From positions 2,676,261 through 2,740,260 of the forward strand of contig NZ_CP012373.2 in the NCBI RefSeq assembly GCF_001305575.3: a stretch of DNA of 64,000 nt, read 5' to 3'. Origin of the DNA: Beggiatoa leptomitoformis. GTDB taxonomy: Bacteria; Pseudomonadota; Gammaproteobacteria; Beggiatoales; Beggiatoaceae. Both the position numbers and the translations under genes were made by a program. Shown here piece by piece: positions 20,483 through 30,287 of the stretch; within the stretch, counting starts at the first letter, position 1; every line of letters begins with the position of its first letter. The notes beneath the pieces are model-generated. The model saw only the letters and a list, made by a program, of their open reading frames with translations, was not told where the DNA came from and ran no database searches.

Positions 20483-22456
20483 ATGCTAATTAGAGTTGTT
20501 ACTTATAGTATTTGTTTGTATACGCTGTTGCTGGCAACAGTACAAGCTGATATTTTGAAAACCATTTCTTTAAACACAACAAACTATCCTCTATCTTTTA
20601 CATCAGGAACACCGTTTCAAATACCTGCGTCAATAGGTCCGATCAAATCTAATGAGGTTGTGCGAATAAAGGTGCTTATCCCACCAGGTACTTATTTCTC
20701 CAGTATCGTGGCACAGGGTTCAGAAGCCTTATTAACTAGTGGTCGAGTTGGTGTTACAAGCACAGATCCATGCAACGAATCCACACAGTTGTGCGATGTT
20801 TCTAAACTAGATTTAGGTGGAACACCTGGTGCGTTAAGTGTATCCATTTGGAATGCGACTTCTTTTGGTGTACCTACTGAACCAATATATCGGTATTTTA
20901 TTTTTTGGTTGACTTCTCAATCAGGAGGGACGCTTAGTTTTTCCACTGTCCCAGTCATTAGTATTTCTATCATTGACACAGTCGCCTATACCGCATGGAT
21001 TAATGCCCGTCCATGGGCAGGTACAGGAGGAACAGGTAATTATGATGGTGTAAATGATTCTTCGTCTACCAACCAAACACTGAGTCTTGGGGCAAGTCCT
21101 AGCGGTGCGGGTACTATCAGTTGTAGCAGTGATTCGAGTAATATTTGTCAATCAAGCTACTCACAGAACACACAAGTGACATTACTTGCAACACCTCAAA
21201 CAGGCTATCAGTTTCAAAGTTGGACAGGTACGAATTGTGTAGGTACAACTGTTGGTAACAGTATAACAGTAACGCTTTCACAAACCGTGATTTGTACGGC
21301 TAACTTTACACTTACTACAATTGCTCAGAAAACCCTAACTGTCCAAAAATCGGGAACAGGTACAGGTACGGTACAGTCTATATTCCCAGATAGCAGAATC
21401 AGCTGTGGTACAAGCACCTCGTTGTGTACGGCTAGCTTTGATATTAATACCAGTATCACATTGAATGCAACAGCTGCAACCAATTCAGTTTTCGCAGGAT
21501 GGGAAAATTGTACAGATGGTAAAGTGGTTCTCAGCGAGAATAAAACGTGTATAGCAAGATTCACCAGCAGTACGTTACCCTCTCTCACGCTAACCCCATT
21601 AAAATTGGATAGTATTTACCAATTCAGTAAAACTGGTGAAAAGTACCCACTTAGCAATATTAGTATTCCTCAAGATGTTCAAATGGGATTCTCTGGATTA
21701 CTTGGCAGTAGTACTGCGTCGATAAAATCTATTAATACGCTGGTAACTACTCAAAATGGTAATAAAACGCTATCAGCCAAAGCTGGCGATTTTATTTTCC
21801 TAGACGCACTGGTAGTTCCAACCACAACATTTCCGATTGATAATATTTTTGTGTTCATGGGACTCATGGGTGAAAACTCCACCAATTTACTAGACACAAA
21901 TACCGTCTGGTTACAAAAAGCGAATGAATATTCGCTGGTTACAGATAGTACAGGAACAACTACTCAAGAAACATCAGTATGGCAACCTTGGACAAACCCA
22001 CCAACGATAGACGATTTAAAGTTTGATGCCCTACCTGCTTTGCAAACACTGGCGCAAGATAATGGTGTTCGTGTTCATGTTGGCTCAGGACAACTCTCCT
22101 CATTCCGTTTACCCAGTGGTTTTGTCGTAAAAGACCTTTATTTCTTTGTTGCTTACAAAACAAATGGCACTTACATTCTGGGCGAACCGTTGGTGGTAGA
22201 AATGGCGGAAAGCGAGCAGTTTGTTGATAAGACAACATTACAAATGTCTCCTAGCAATGTGCTAACCATTTCGGTTAAAGAGGGTTCTAGTGTGAAAATA
22301 AAATCTTGCACATTAAATAACCCAACAAATACACTTGTAACATTAGATGGTTGTACTATTACTATTGGTAAAAATGCTGTTGTTGGCTCATCTTTTGTTG
22401 TTGAAGTGGACGGTGATGGTGGTCAATTTAATACTATCAGCGTTACTATCAAGTAA
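20483..22456 (+). CDS. secreted protein with InlB-like bacterial repeats
   Basis: A 657-residue protein. Signal peptide at about 1-23 (cleavage after VQA). Residues about 195-290 and 292-365 are two copies of a divergent InlB B-repeat/bacterial repeat: the pattern is LSLGASPSGAGTISC, a cysteine pair, VTLLATPQTGYQFQSWTG and TVICTANF, then LTVQKSGTGTGTVQS to NKTCIARF. Such repeats occur in adhesins and other cell-surface proteins. The C-terminal half is unrecognised and contains conserved-looking blocks such as FIFLDALVVPTT and VKDLYFFVAYKTNG. It is a single-gene unit with its own terminator, next to another exported protein. A surface role is inferred. Confidence 0.82.
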   Translation: MLIRVVTYSICLYTLLLATVQADILKTISLNTTNYPLSFTSGTPFQIPASIGPIKSNEVVRIKVLIPPGTYFSSIVAQGSEALLTSGRVGVTSTDPCNESTQLCDVSKLDLGGTPGALSVSIWNATSFGVPTEPIYRYFIFWLTSQSGGTLSFSTVPVISISIIDTVAYTAWINARPWAGTGGTGNYDGVNDSSSTNQTLSLGASPSGAGTISCSSDSSNICQSSYSQNTQVTLLATPQTGYQFQSWTGTNCVGTTVGNSITVTLSQTVICTANFTLTTIAQKTLTVQKSGTGTGTVQSIFPDSRISCGTSTSLCTASFDINTSITLNATAATNSVFAGWENCTDGKVVLSENKTCIARFTSSTLPSLTLTPLKLDSIYQFSKTGEKYPLSNISIPQDVQMGFSGLLGSSTASIKSINTLVTTQNGNKTLSAKAGDFIFLDALVVPTTTFPIDNIFVFMGLMGENSTNLLDTNTVWLQKANEYSLVTDSTGTTTQETSVWQPWTNPPTIDDLKFDALPALQTLAQDNGVRVHVGSGQLSSFRLPSGFVVKDLYFFVAYKTNGTYILGEPLVVEMAESEQFVDKTTLQMSPSNVLTISVKEGSSVKIKSCTLNNPTNTLVTLDGCTITIGKNAVVGSSFVVEVDGDGGQFNTISVTIK

Positions 22457-22477
22457 GTAGCTAATCCTTAAAAAGAC

Positions 22478-22516
22478 AGACCTGTTAGATTTTTATAAAA
22501 TCTAGCAGGTCTTTTT
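22478..22516 (+). terminator. rho-independent terminator
   Basis: AGACCTGTTAGATTTT and AAAATCTAGCAGGTCT form a 16-pair stem with one G-T pair around a two-base loop, followed by T5. It closes the InlB-repeat protein gene. Confidence 0.9.
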
Positions 22517-22657
22517 ATCATCAGCCCCCTCAAGGTCATTTGCCCGTTCCTCAGTCAAAAAAATACCCATAATGGATATATCCTTTTTTACGACTTGATG
22601 ACACGTGCCATGACAAGATTTTACATAAAGGGCAAATAAATTCGCCCTTTATATATC

Positions 22658-22861
22658 TTATTCTGTTTCTACATCATCAGGATATAATTCTTCCCCTGCG
22701 GCTAAATCATCTAAACCTAATACCACTAAATCCGTAAACAGCGCGTCTTTACCCTTCACTTCATCAGAATTAACGCTACTGTAATCTTCTCCGCGTTGTT
22801 GAGCGACTTTTTCAAAACGGGCAGCAACATCATCGGGTAAATTAATTTGAATGGTTTTCAT
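22658..22861 (-). CDS. small acidic protein, possible antitoxin-like
   Basis: A 67-residue protein beginning MKTIQINLPDDVAARFEKVA, which resembles the start of ribbon-helix-helix antitoxins; the rest is strongly acidic (ends YPDDVETE). The ATG at 22861 has AAGGAA about 7 bases upstream; an earlier in-frame start at 22897 is less likely. No toxin gene is adjacent, so if it is an antitoxin it is an orphan. The family is a weak guess based on the first 20 residues only. Confidence 0.6.
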   Translation of the reverse strand: MKTIQINLPDDVAARFEKVAQQRGEDYSSVNSDEVKGKDALFTDLVVLGLDDLAAGEELYPDDVETE

Positions 22862-22968
22862 ACTTTCTATTCCTTGAATCGTTTGGTTAATAACCATAAT
22901 ACTTTCACCAAATTAGCCTTAAGCTACACTTCTTTAGTATAACACTCTCTCAGAGCTAATGACTTGCT

Positions 22969-24126
22969 ATGTTTCATTTTACAACCTTACCACCGCTCAG
23001 CTTATATATTCACATTCCTTATTGTGTACGTAAATGTCCTTATTGTGATTTTAATTCGCATGAAGTTAAAGAGTCTGTACCAGAACAGGCATATATCGAC
23101 GCGTTAATTGCCGATTTAGAACAGGATTTACCCAAAGTTTGGGGGCGAGCGGTGTCTAGTATTTTTTTTGGAGGCGGTACGCCGAGCATTTTTTCCCCCG
23201 ATGCAATTGACCGCTTATTAATGGCGATACGCAGTCGTATTCGGGTATTACCACAAGCAGAAATTACGCTTGAAGCAAATCCCAGTACAGTGGACATTGG
23301 GCGTTTTCAAGGGTTTTATCAGGCGGGTATTAATCGCTTGTCGTTAGGGGTACAAAGTTTTTCTGATGTAGCATTGCAAGCATTAGGACGTATTCATGAT
23401 AAAAACACGGCGTTGCAGGCAATAGAAGCGATTCGACAGGCAGGATTTGTAAATTTTAATATAGATTTGATGTTCGGTTTGCCACAACAAACCGTTGAAC
23501 AAGCTTTATTAGATTTAAAAACAGCTATGGCATATCAGCCGACGCATTTGTCTTGGTATCAATTAACCTTAGAGCCGAATACTTTATTTTATCGTCACCC
23601 GCCCATTTTACCTGATGATGATGCGTGTTGGGATATACAAATAGCAGGACAGTTATTATTAGCGGAGCAAGGTTATCCACAATATGAGGTATCCGCCTAT
23701 GCACGACAGAATAAACAATGTCAGCATAATATAAACTATTGGTTATACGGTGATTATTTGGGTATTGGAGCAGGCGCACATGCAAAAATTTCTGATGCAT
23801 CAACAGGGGAAATTAAACGCTATAGCAAACAACGGCATCCAAAAACTTATATAGAAACGGCGCAAACACCAGCCGTATTAGCGTCAGAAGAAACTTTAGT
23901 AGCGACAGCCGTTAGTTTTGAGTTTATGCTAAATGCGTTACGTTTAAATAGTGGTTTTTCTACAGATTTATTTGCATTACATACGGGCTTACCCATTACG
24001 TCCGTTACAGAAGCCTTAACAGAAGGATATCAACGTGGTTGGTTGATTAAAGAAGGCGAGCAGATTAAAACAACGACCATTGGTCAGCAGTTTCTCAATG
24101 AAGTCTTGAGTTTGTTCATGGCATAA
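22969..24126 (+). CDS. hemW: radical SAM heme chaperone HemW
   Basis: HemW binds heme and a [4Fe-4S] cluster and delivers heme to respiratory proteins; it was formerly called an oxygen-independent coproporphyrinogen oxidase. The radical-SAM motif is CVRKCPYCDFNSH near residue 19, followed by FFGGGTPS and EANP, and the C-terminal HemN domain. The single-residue spacing CxxxCxxC without the extra cysteine of true HemN supports HemW. At 385 residues it has the usual length. No rdgB partner is next to it, unlike in many gammaproteobacteria. Confidence 0.92.
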   Translation: MFHFTTLPPLSLYIHIPYCVRKCPYCDFNSHEVKESVPEQAYIDALIADLEQDLPKVWGRAVSSIFFGGGTPSIFSPDAIDRLLMAIRSRIRVLPQAEITLEANPSTVDIGRFQGFYQAGINRLSLGVQSFSDVALQALGRIHDKNTALQAIEAIRQAGFVNFNIDLMFGLPQQTVEQALLDLKTAMAYQPTHLSWYQLTLEPNTLFYRHPPILPDDDACWDIQIAGQLLLAEQGYPQYEVSAYARQNKQCQHNINYWLYGDYLGIGAGAHAKISDASTGEIKRYSKQRHPKTYIETAQTPAVLASEETLVATAVSFEFMLNALRLNSGFSTDLFALHTGLPITSVTEALTEGYQRGWLIKEGEQIKTTTIGQQFLNEVLSLFMA

Positions 24127-24305
24127 TTTTTGACGTTAGTCATTAGATAATCTACTTATGTATTTATATAATCAGTCATTAGCACAACACTATTTAGATT
24201 AATTAGACCATTTACAAAATAGCCCCTGTTATTTATAAGAAAATCTATTCCTGTTTGTGGTGCAAATTCTAACATTACGTTTTTTTCAGCAAAAGGAGGT
24301 CAAAT

Positions 24306-25520
24306 ATGAGTAATAATAGTGATTCCCAAGCCATTTTGTCGCGGATTAAAACGGGTAGCAGTTGGTTGTTTGGGTTAGTTCTTTCTTTAGTCGCTATTTT
24401 CATTTTAATGCCATTATTATTAAAAATTGCAACCGTTAATGGTAATCAAGTGGGTGTCTTGGAAACATGGACAGGTGGGGTGCAATCTGAGCCGTATCCT
24501 GCACGTACTTATTTTTTGTTTCCCGGTTTTTCACAAACAATGTTTACTTATCCTTTATCATTACAAGTATTTGTCATGAATGATAAAGCTTATAACCAAG
24601 AATTTGCTGAAGGACGTGAAAAAGATGCTTATCTGGTGCAGTCTTCTGAAGGGCAGGATATGCACATTTCTTTGAATGTTCAATGGCGGATTGATTCAAG
24701 TAAAATCGTTGATATTCATCGGACAGTCCGCGATAACATTGAGGAAAAAATGTTGCGCCCTGTGGTTATGCGGGTGGTAAAAGACCAAGCGACAAAACGG
24801 ACAGCCATCGAGGCGTATTCAGGAGAGGGTTTGGTCAAGCTACAAACGGATATTTTTATCGCGTTGACAGACCCAAATAGCGAGCTGCGGACACGCGGAA
24901 TTTTGGTTGAAAACTTTGTAATTGAAGGAATTCGCTTAGACCCTAAATATATTGGTGAAATTACCGAAAGACAAGTTGCCGTTCAACGGCGGTTAAAAGC
25001 GGATGAGCAAACAAAAGCCGCTCAAGCAGAGGCATTGCGAGCCGAAGCGGAGGCTCAAGCAGATTTAAAACGGCGCGTGGTTGAGGCAGAGCGGGATAAA
25101 CAAGTTGGGATTTTGAACGCAGAGAAGGAATCACAACAATCCATGTTAGCGGCAGAGGCTTCTAAACGCCAAGTTGTTTTAAACGCAGAAGCGCAACAGC
25201 AAAAATTTGTGTTAGAAGCGACGGGAACACGTGATGCGCGGTTATTAGAAGCAGAAGGAACATTAGCCATAGGGAAATCGGAGGCAGAAGCACAACGATT
25301 ACGCTTGAGTGCTTTTGCGGTTGCTGGGGCAGATGCCTATGTAAAAGTAGAAGTTGCAAAAGCATTTGCAACGGCACATCAAAATGTTAAGGGTTATTTA
25401 CCTAATGATATGAGTATTTACACATTAGGAAGTAACTTTATGGATGCGATTGAAAATATGATGGGACGAACAGGGGTTGAAGAGCCTCAAGCAGAAGCAA
25501 CTGCGCCGGTTCAACAATAA
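24306..25520 (+). CDS. SPFH/band 7 family membrane protein
   Basis: A 404-residue prohibitin-like protein. One membrane segment at about 16-38, an SPFH domain from about 45 to 230, then a long Ala/Glu/Arg-rich coiled coil (about 230-330, many AEA/QAE repeats) used for oligomer assembly. SPFH proteins form membrane microdomain scaffolds, often regulated by NfeD-type or FtsH proteases. The start has a near-perfect ribosome site (AAAGGAGG). It is alone; the next gene gspK is separated by a hairpin. Partnership with the NfeD protein at 12.7 kb is possible but not shown. Confidence 0.88.
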   Translation: MSNNSDSQAILSRIKTGSSWLFGLVLSLVAIFILMPLLLKIATVNGNQVGVLETWTGGVQSEPYPARTYFLFPGFSQTMFTYPLSLQVFVMNDKAYNQEFAEGREKDAYLVQSSEGQDMHISLNVQWRIDSSKIVDIHRTVRDNIEEKMLRPVVMRVVKDQATKRTAIEAYSGEGLVKLQTDIFIALTDPNSELRTRGILVENFVIEGIRLDPKYIGEITERQVAVQRRLKADEQTKAAQAEALRAEAEAQADLKRRVVEAERDKQVGILNAEKESQQSMLAAEASKRQVVLNAEAQQQKFVLEATGTRDARLLEAEGTLAIGKSEAEAQRLRLSAFAVAGADAYVKVEVAKAFATAHQNVKGYLPNDMSIYTLGSNFMDAIENMMGRTGVEEPQAEATAPVQQ

Positions 25521-25536
25521 AGTGTGTTAATTGTTT

Positions 25537-25566
25537 AGACCTATCGATATAAATATTGATAGGTCT
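25537..25566 (+). terminator. hairpin between SPFH gene and gspK
   Basis: AGACCTATC at 25537-25545 pairs with GATAGGTCT at 25558-25566. No T run follows, so it may be a weak terminator or an RNA stability element rather than a full stop. Confidence 0.4.
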
Positions 25567-25580
25567 GTTCAAGGATTCTA

Positions 25581-26663
25581 GTGGTTCTTATGCGTAAAAC
25601 GCAAAATGGGTTTATTTTAATTGCTATTTTATGGTTTGTGGCAATGGCTTCAGTACTGGTTGCGGTATTAGCCAGTGAAACACGCTTATCTGCGAAAACG
25701 GTTTTTCATAATCAGGAAGGCTTGCAGTTGTGGAGCGATACGGTAAAAACCTTGAACATGGCAGAAATGGAGATTATGTTGGCGCGGATGCCATTGTCGC
25801 CTGATGATCCTGAAAGTAAGTTATCACCGGCTGAACGTAAAAACCCTGCGTACCAATTTAATGGGCAAGTGTTAACCCTGTCTTATCCACAACCTGACAC
25901 GGTTAGAGTGCGGATTTATGATGAAGCAGGCAAAATTAATATACAGCGTTTAACCACGCAACAAATGCGACAATTATTGAAAAAAATTATCGGGGATAAA
26001 CCTGAAGAATTATCCAAGTTAGATGATGCGTGGCAAGATTGGATTGACGCGGATGATATGAAACGGCTAAGTGGTGCGGAAAAAGATTTTTATGCGGATT
26101 TGACCCCACCGTATGAACCGCGTAATTCTGCGTTGGAAACAGTAGAAGAATTATTATTAATTAAAGGATTTAAAGATGTTTTTAAAGATGTTTCTATGTA
26201 TTCTGCATTTACAATGTATGGTAGTTCATCTGGGGTAAATCCGAATTTAGCAACGCGCGAAGCCTTATTATTAATTCCCGGATTAGATGCGTTAGCCGTA
26301 GATAATATTTTGGCAAAACGGAAAGAGAAAGAGTTTAAAACACAACAGGATTTTAATGACTTTTTAGAGCCTAATCAGTTGGCGGAGTTTTTACCTTGGA
26401 TTAATTTTGCTTCTAGCAATTACTATACAATTGTTATTGAACCTAAAAATCGTGATGTCCCAAAAACGCAACCCGCAGAAACAAAATCCAGTTACGATGA
26501 GCAAACAAAAGAAACAACCGAAGAGGTAACGTTACATAACCAACAAGCCTATCAAGTTATCGTGCAAGCCGTTGGGACAAGTCAACAGCCTAAAGTCTTA
26601 ATGGTGTTACCTTATGGAATGGTTCCTGATATGCAACATGAAACGGTTGTTGTTACTAAATAA
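25581..26663 (+). CDS. gspK: type II secretion minor pseudopilin GspK
   Basis: GspK sits at the tip of the type II secretion pseudopilus with GspI and GspJ. The N terminus (KTQNGFILIAILWFVAMASV) is a prepilin cleavage site after glycine with a hydrophobic helix lacking Glu5, as is typical of GspK. The body has the GspK alpha domain with VRIYDEAGKINIQRL, DAWQDWIDADD and NPNLATREALLLIPGL. Start GTG at 25581 has AAGGA five bases away; ATG at 25590 is the alternative. No other gsp genes adjoin it; gspM occurs at 53.7 kb, so the system is scattered. Its 3' end overlaps lptG by 8 bases on the other strand. Confidence 0.88.
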   Translation: MVLMRKTQNGFILIAILWFVAMASVLVAVLASETRLSAKTVFHNQEGLQLWSDTVKTLNMAEMEIMLARMPLSPDDPESKLSPAERKNPAYQFNGQVLTLSYPQPDTVRVRIYDEAGKINIQRLTTQQMRQLLKKIIGDKPEELSKLDDAWQDWIDADDMKRLSGAEKDFYADLTPPYEPRNSALETVEELLLIKGFKDVFKDVSMYSAFTMYGSSSGVNPNLATREALLLIPGLDALAVDNILAKRKEKEFKTQQDFNDFLEPNQLAEFLPWINFASSNYYTIVIEPKNRDVPKTQPAETKSSYDEQTKETTEEVTLHNQQAYQVIVQAVGTSQQPKVLMVLPYGMVPDMQHETVVVTK

Positions 26664-27726
26664 GCCGTCGCATCAAAATAACGGCGATAAAAACAAACAG
26701 AATGGGAGAAAAGAGCGCGCTGGCGATAATATTCATGTTATAAACCAAGCCAATATTGCCTGTGGTTTGATTCAGGATGTGAAAACCAATCCCAATAAGT
26801 GAACCAACTAGGATTCTTTGCCCAATGGCGACCGTGCGTAACGAGCCAAACACGAAAGGAATCGCAATAAATATCATGGCAATACTAATCAATGGATAAG
26901 TGATGCGTTGCCAAAAAGCCAGTTGATAGGGTTCTTCACGCTGCCCACTTTCGCGCATGTATTGAATGTAAGTATATAAACCAAAAATAGATAGTTTTTC
27001 GGGGCTGACAATAACCGATTTAATTAAATTGGGGTTTAATACCGCATTCCATGCGAGTTTATCTGACACTTCTGACCGCACTTGATCGGCTTCAACAATA
27101 TCTTTATGCACATTCCGCAATTGCCACATCCCTTGTTCATAATAAGCAGATTGTGCAAGGGTGAGTGATTTTAACCGTAATGCCTCATCTAATTGATATA
27201 GTGTGATAGCACCAAAACCGCCATCATGTTGAATGGTACGAATATTAATAAAATTGTTTCCATCACGCGCCCAAAAACCATAACGACTTTGAAACGAAAT
27301 ATATTCCTTATCCGCTTGGGCGGTAGAACGCATTGTGTATGCGTATTGTTCGCCTTGAGGGGCTAGCGTTTCTCCAATTATCATCACGATAAGCGTCAGC
27401 GGTAAACACACCTGCAATACTGCACGGGCAATTCGTAAAATAGAAACGCCACTGGCGCGAATAACGGTTAATTCACTATTATTCGCCATCGCGCCCAACC
27501 CCAGCAAACTACCGAGCAGAACCGATGTGGGGAATAATTCGTAGATATGTTGCGGAATTTGCAAACTGACAAACAAAATAGCTTGCCACAGTCCATAGTT
27601 TTGCTTGCCAATATCATCAACTTCATCCACAAAATCAAAGAAGATAAATAATCCAACCAAGACAAATAAAACAATAACAATGCCTACGAATACGTTATAA
27701 CCAATATATTTGTCAATTTTGGACAT
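26656..27726 (-). CDS. lptG: LPS export ABC transporter permease LptG
   Basis: LptG with LptF and LptB extracts lipopolysaccharide from the inner membrane. The 356-residue protein has three N-terminal and three C-terminal membrane segments flanking a periplasmic beta domain (about 130-270). The start MSKIDKYIGYNVFVGIVIVL and the block FPTSVLLGSLLGLGAMANNSELTVIRASG are characteristic, as is the WQRITYPLISIAMIFIAIPFV in the last third. Unusually, lptF is not upstream; a PilZ gene and a DUF465 gene are. The gene therefore appears to be split from its normal partner. Confidence 0.93.
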   Translation of the reverse strand: MSKIDKYIGYNVFVGIVIVLFVLVGLFIFFDFVDEVDDIGKQNYGLWQAILFVSLQIPQHIYELFPTSVLLGSLLGLGAMANNSELTVIRASGVSILRIARAVLQVCLPLTLIVMIIGETLAPQGEQYAYTMRSTAQADKEYISFQSRYGFWARDGNNFINIRTIQHDGGFGAITLYQLDEALRLKSLTLAQSAYYEQGMWQLRNVHKDIVEADQVRSEVSDKLAWNAVLNPNLIKSVIVSPEKLSIFGLYTYIQYMRESGQREEPYQLAFWQRITYPLISIAMIFIAIPFVFGSLRTVAIGQRILVGSLIGIGFHILNQTTGNIGLVYNMNIIASALFSPILFVFIAVILMRRLI

Positions 27727-27747
27727 ATTATAAAGTCAGTTGCAAAA

Positions 27748-28155
27748 TTAGGGACGGCGAACACGTTTAATTTCAAAATCTTCATCAAACGTAAGTAATT
27801 CTGTGATTTGTTGAATGACAGGAATATATTCTGCATCTAAGTCGATAAACTGACAACCAATACAATTTAATTGTGGGTTAATATTCGGTTCTGTCCAACG
27901 GGTTTTCACTTGTGCATCAATACACATTTTATTCATCTCTTGCAAGTTTTCAGGCAACTCAATCCGAATATTCAACAACTGATCGGGCATTATTTGTGTT
28001 TGAGAAATAAACATTAATCCCTGTTCAGAAATATCGCCTAAATATCCTAACAACTGATTATTTGTTTTATCAAAAACATCCAAATATAAAAAAAGATGTT
28101 TCCGTATGCTATTTCTTTCTGACATGACAATTTTCTTCCCTATTTTAGTAACCAT
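27748..28155 (-). CDS. PilZ-domain protein
   Basis: A single-domain protein of 125-135 residues that should bind cyclic di-GMP. The arginine motif is around ERNSIRKHLFLYL and the second motif is LGDISEQGLMFIS (D/NxSxxG). The first start overlaps the upstream stop as TGATG, giving translational coupling; a second start ten codons in (28125) follows AGGGAAG and may be the real one. It lies 22 bases before lptG and so may be co-transcribed with it. The binding residues are only partly canonical (the RxxxR motif is imperfect), so affinity is uncertain. Confidence 0.8.
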   Translation of the reverse strand: MVTKIGKKIVMSERNSIRKHLFLYLDVFDKTNNQLLGYLGDISEQGLMFISQTQIMPDQLLNIRIELPENLQEMNKMCIDAQVKTRWTEPNINPQLNCIGCQFIDLDAEYIPVIQQITELLTFDEDFEIKRVRRP

Positions 28156-28382
28156 CAGGCATTAAGATCAGGAATTAACTGGCTATTTAGTCGGTTAATC
28201 GTATCTTTTAACAATAGTTTACGTTTTTTTAACCGTTGCAAACGTAGTTGATCCATTGATTTGTCTTGTGACAAGCGATGAATAATATCATCTAAATCAT
28301 GATGTTCTAGTTTTAACGCATCAATATGCGCGCTCACCATACGAGACTCTTCTTCCGTCAAAACCATCTTACTGTCTCTCAT
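28155..28382 (-). CDS. DUF465 (YdcH-like) small helical protein
   Basis: A 75-residue protein with heptad-like pattern (IDALKLEHHDLDDIIHRL, then LKKRKLLLKDTINRLNSQL) typical of the DUF465/YdcH family, which forms short coiled coils. The function of the family is not settled. It overlaps the PilZ gene by one base (TGATG), so the two are probably made together. The second in-frame ATG at residue 6 could be used. Confidence 0.8.
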   Translation of the reverse strand: MRDSKMVLTEEESRMVSAHIDALKLEHHDLDDIIHRLSQDKSMDQLRLQRLKKRKLLLKDTINRLNSQLIPDLNA

Positions 28383-28618
28383 CTTAGGTTAATAAAAGGC
28401 CAACACAATAATTGACTTTCACATGGGGTAAATAGGATATTCACCATTACGTATTTTTGAAAGTGATGACAAATATTAACCGAGATTTAAAATAAAAATG
28501 TGCTTATATGCTTTTTTTTATATTTATGTAGGCATAAAACCCTCGTTTACCAGAATGATATTTTGTGTTCTCTGTGTAAATCTCATAAAATCGGTGTGAT
28601 ACTCTAGTCCGTTTTCTC

Positions 28619-29485
28619 ATGCGAATAAATTACACTAATCATACAATGCGCACTTTGCTTCCCTTTACTAAAATGCACGGATTGGGCAACGATTTTATCG
28701 TTATTAATGCGCTGACCAAGCCATTTTCACTGACCCCATTACAAATTCGTTATCTCGCTAATCGACATACTGGCATTGGCTGTGACCAATTATTGGTTGT
28801 CGAACCGCCCACCCAGCCAATGGTTGATTTTCGGTATCGAATTTTTAATGCCGATGGCTCGGAAGTGCAACAATGTGGAAATGGTGCGCGCTGTTTTGCT
28901 AAATATGTACGAGATAAAAACTTAACCACTAAAAACTTGCTGCATGTCGAAACGATGGCAGGTATTATTCATTTACATTTACGCCCAGACGGTAATGTCA
29001 CCGTTAATATGGGCAAACCCCGTTTCTTGCCCACAGAAATCCCGTTTCAAGCAGAAGAAACCGCCTTATTTTATCCCTTAGAAGTTGATGATCGAGTTTA
29101 TCAAATCAGCGTTGTTTCTATGGGAAACCCTCATGCTATTTTGATTGTTGATAATGTTCGTGATGCCCCTGTACAAACCCTAGGTGCAAAAATCGAGCAA
29201 CATCCACGTTTTCCTGAACGTGTTAATGTCGGTTTTATGCAAATTTTAGATAAACATCAAATCCGTCTGCGGGTTTTTGAACGGGGGGTTGGCGAAACAT
29301 TTGCCTGTGGTACAGGTGCGTGTGCGGCTGTCGTCGCAGGACAACGGGCGGGATTACTCAATACATCTGTAATTGTACAGTTGCATTATGGACAATTGCA
29401 TATTGAATGGGCAGTCAACGATACCGCAACGGTTAGCATGAGTGGTCCTGCAACCTGTGTTTTTGAAGGAACAATTGAATTATGA
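28619..29485 (+). CDS. dapF: diaminopimelate epimerase
   Basis: Converts LL- to meso-diaminopimelate for lysine and peptidoglycan. Both catalytic cysteines are present, in [10 protein letters not shown] and [10 protein letters not shown]. The N-terminal block [14 protein letters not shown] is diagnostic. The family usually begins close to [12 protein letters not shown], so the ATG at 28646 (giving about 279 residues) may be the true start instead of 28619; neither has a strong ribosome site. Its stop overlaps the next start as ATGA, the usual dapF-DUF484 pairing. Confidence 0.95.
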   Translation: MRINYTNHTMRTLLPFTKMHGLGNDFIVINALTKPFSLTPLQIRYLANRHTGIGCDQLLVVEPPTQPMVDFRYRIFNADGSEVQQCGNGARCFAKYVRDKNLTTKNLLHVETMAGIIHLHLRPDGNVTVNMGKPRFLPTEIPFQAEETALFYPLEVDDRVYQISVVSMGNPHAILIVDNVRDAPVQTLGAKIEQHPRFPERVNVGFMQILDKHQIRLRVFERGVGETFACGTGACAAVVAGQRAGLLNTSVIVQLHYGQLHIEWAVNDTATVSMSGPATCVFEGTIEL

Positions 29486-30174
29486 GTACACAAACCCTAA
29501 TCGATGAAATGCCAGAAGAAGATGCTATCGTTGAGTATCTAAAACGCCACCCTAAGTTTTTCTCACGACATGAAAATTTACTCGCCGTTTTAGAAATTCC
29601 GCATCAACAAAAAGGCTCGGCTGTTTCACTAGTAGAACGACAACTCATGGTTTTGCGTGAAGAAAATCAACAGTTACAACGTAAACTAGATAATCTTATC
29701 GCCATAGCCAAACAAAATGAATTACTAAATCAACGTATTCAACGATTGATTTCTGTCTTGGCCGCCGCCGCCAGTGCGGACGAGTTTTTTAACATGTTAT
29801 ACAGTACGTTGCATAAAGAATTTGGGACAGATGCCGTGGTTGTAAAATTATTTGATATGCCTAATCCTGTTTTGGCCGGGCGACAAGAGTTTGTCGAGTA
29901 TGATGCGCAAGTATTCACCCTTTTTGAAACCTTATTAGGCACTAATCATCCCAGTTGTGGGCGATTATCTCATGCGCAAACAGATTATTTATTTCCCCAA
30001 AGTCGTATTGCATCGGCTGTTTTAATTCCATTGGGCGTACCTAAAGCAAATGGCATTCTAGCAATGGGTAGTAATGAGGTATCACGCTTTCATGCAGGAA
30101 TGGGAACGGATTTATTGAAATACATGGGGGATTTAATCAGCCATTTATTAAAGCCTTGGTTACGCGGCGTATAA
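29482..30174 (+). CDS. DUF484 family protein
   Basis: A 230-residue GAF-like protein beginning with a helical region ([25 protein letters not shown]) and containing [21 protein letters not shown], the DUF484 signature, then a GAF-type fold. In gammaproteobacteria it is found between dapF and xerC; here dapF is present but no xerC follows. ATGA overlap with dapF implies coupled translation. Role is unknown. Confidence 0.88.
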   Translation: MSTQTLIDEMPEEDAIVEYLKRHPKFFSRHENLLAVLEIPHQQKGSAVSLVERQLMVLREENQQLQRKLDNLIAIAKQNELLNQRIQRLISVLAAAASADEFFNMLYSTLHKEFGTDAVVVKLFDMPNPVLAGRQEFVEYDAQVFTLFETLLGTNHPSCGRLSHAQTDYLFPQSRIASAVLIPLGVPKANGILAMGSNEVSRFHAGMGTDLLKYMGDLISHLLKPWLRGV

Positions 30175-30210
30175 ACACAAATTTTTTACCATTCAGGCGA
30201 TTAAAAAAGA

Positions 30211-30246
30211 AAAAACCTAGTAGATTACATGCTACTAGGTTTTTTT
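30211..30246. terminator. bidirectional rho-independent terminator
   Basis: AAAAACCTAGTAG and CTACTAGGTTTTT form a perfect stem around a short loop, with A and T runs on the two sides. It serves both the DUF484 gene and the convergent FKBP gene. Confidence 0.9.
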
Positions 30247-30287
30247 AAGTCCGCAATGGTTTAATAATAGTTAAACCTATCGCCTAC

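Noticed and set aside
22658-22897. Complete toxin-antitoxin pair at 22.6 kb
   Set aside because: Only an antitoxin-like start is seen, and no toxin gene lies on either side, so I call just a small protein.
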